Source: Desulfobulbaceae bacterium
GTDB taxonomy: Bacteria > Desulfobacterota > Desulfobulbia > Desulfobulbales > Desulfobulbaceae
Reading direction: 5' to 3'
Length of the DNA stretch: 7,017 nt
NCBI GenBank assembly: GCA_007121995.1
Contig: SKJK01000074.1
Span: 1 to 7,017 of the forward strand
The position numbers and the translations under genes were made by a program. Shown one piece after another: positions 6,896 through 7,017 of the stretch. The notes beneath the pieces are model-generated. The model saw only the letters and a list, made by a program, of their open reading frames with translations, was not told the DNA's origin and searched no databases. Numbering within the stretch: the stretch's first letter is position 1; the number at the start of each line of letters is the position of its first letter.

Positions 6896-6916
6896 TCGTT
6901 CCTGAACGATTTTTTT
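6896..6916 (+). terminator. Short hairpin with T-run after the reductase gene
   Basis: TCGTT, loop CCTG and AACGA form a 5-bp stem 10 bases after the stop codon, followed by seven T residues (6910-6916). The stem is short and only moderately GC-rich, so termination is likely partial, leaving read-through into the gene that begins 17 bases later. Confidence 0.5.
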
Positions 6917-6932
6917 ATCCGACAAAGGATTC

Positions 6933-7017
6933 ATGACCACTCGACAAAAGCATATCCTCTACAACGTTCTTTTTCTGTTGGTCTGTACCGGCATCCTGCT
7001 CTTTCTTCTCCTGGCGC
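6933..7017 (+). CDS. N-terminus of a membrane-anchored protein (partial, runs off the right edge)
   Basis: Twenty-eight codons are visible: a basic start MTTRQKHILYN followed by a strongly hydrophobic stretch VLFLLVCTGILLFLLLA (12-28). This fits a single N-terminal transmembrane anchor with the N-terminus in the cytoplasm, or an uncleaved signal. The cysteine at 18 is not in a lipobox, because V precedes it and hydrophobic residues follow, so a lipoprotein is unlikely. AAAGGA lies only three bases before the ATG, a tight but workable ribosome binding site; no other in-frame start keeps the basic N-terminus. It lies 47 nt after the reductase gene on the same strand and may be co-transcribed through the weak hairpin. 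The function cannot be read from this fragment. Confidence 0.6.
   Translation, partial: MTTRQKHILYNVLFLLVCTGILLFLLLA

Noticed and set aside
1..7017. CRISPR array, tRNA, rRNA, insertion sequence or phage feature
   Set aside because: No regularly spaced repeats, cloverleaf-like segment, transposase motif or terminal repeats were seen; nearly all sequence is covered by housekeeping genes.

Overview
The window is a housekeeping stretch of a Gram-negative bacterial chromosome of moderate GC content. A periplasmic iron-binding protein with a Sec signal peptide, a fused two-domain inner-membrane permease and a gammaproteobacterial-type PepN point to a proteobacterium in the broad sense. The geranylgeranyl-reductase-like flavoprotein would also fit a Desulfobacterota (delta-type) genome. 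The lineage is an inference from family resemblance, not a database match.

Layout. Positions 1-1507 (minus) hold a ferric-iron ABC permease of the FbpB/HitB type, starting at GTG and cut by the left edge. Positions 1508-1702 are non-coding and contain an intrinsic-terminator-like hairpin, a second hairpin and a repeated 10-12 nt element. Positions 1703-2734 (minus) encode the matching periplasmic Fe(III)-binding protein (FbpA/FutA type). Positions 2735-2930 carry its promoter and two overlapping palindromes at the predicted transcription start. Positions 2931-5636 (minus) are a complete M1 aminopeptidase N (pepN). The 214-nt divergent spacer 5637-5850 carries a strong hairpin at the pepN start and a weak plus-strand promoter candidate. 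Positions 5851-6885 (plus) encode an FAD-dependent geranylgeranyl-reductase-family oxidoreductase. After a short hairpin with a T7 run, a membrane-anchored protein begins at 6933 and runs off the right edge.

How the genes work together. The two iron genes form one import module: the binding protein captures ferric iron in the periplasm and the permease moves it across the inner membrane. The ATPase that would power it is not in the window and may lie beyond the left edge. The terminator-like hairpin between the two genes probably keeps the binding protein more abundant than the permease. PepN is a cytoplasmic peptide-recycling enzyme with no obvious functional tie to iron uptake; it has its own spacing and the iron genes have their own promoter. 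The reductase is transcribed divergently from pepN, and its substrate cannot be read from the sequence.

I see no CRISPR array, mobile element, tRNA or rRNA, and no clear previously undescribed system. The most interesting parts are the non-coding segments: the fbpA-fbpB spacer, the fbpA operator region and the alternative hairpins at the pepN start.
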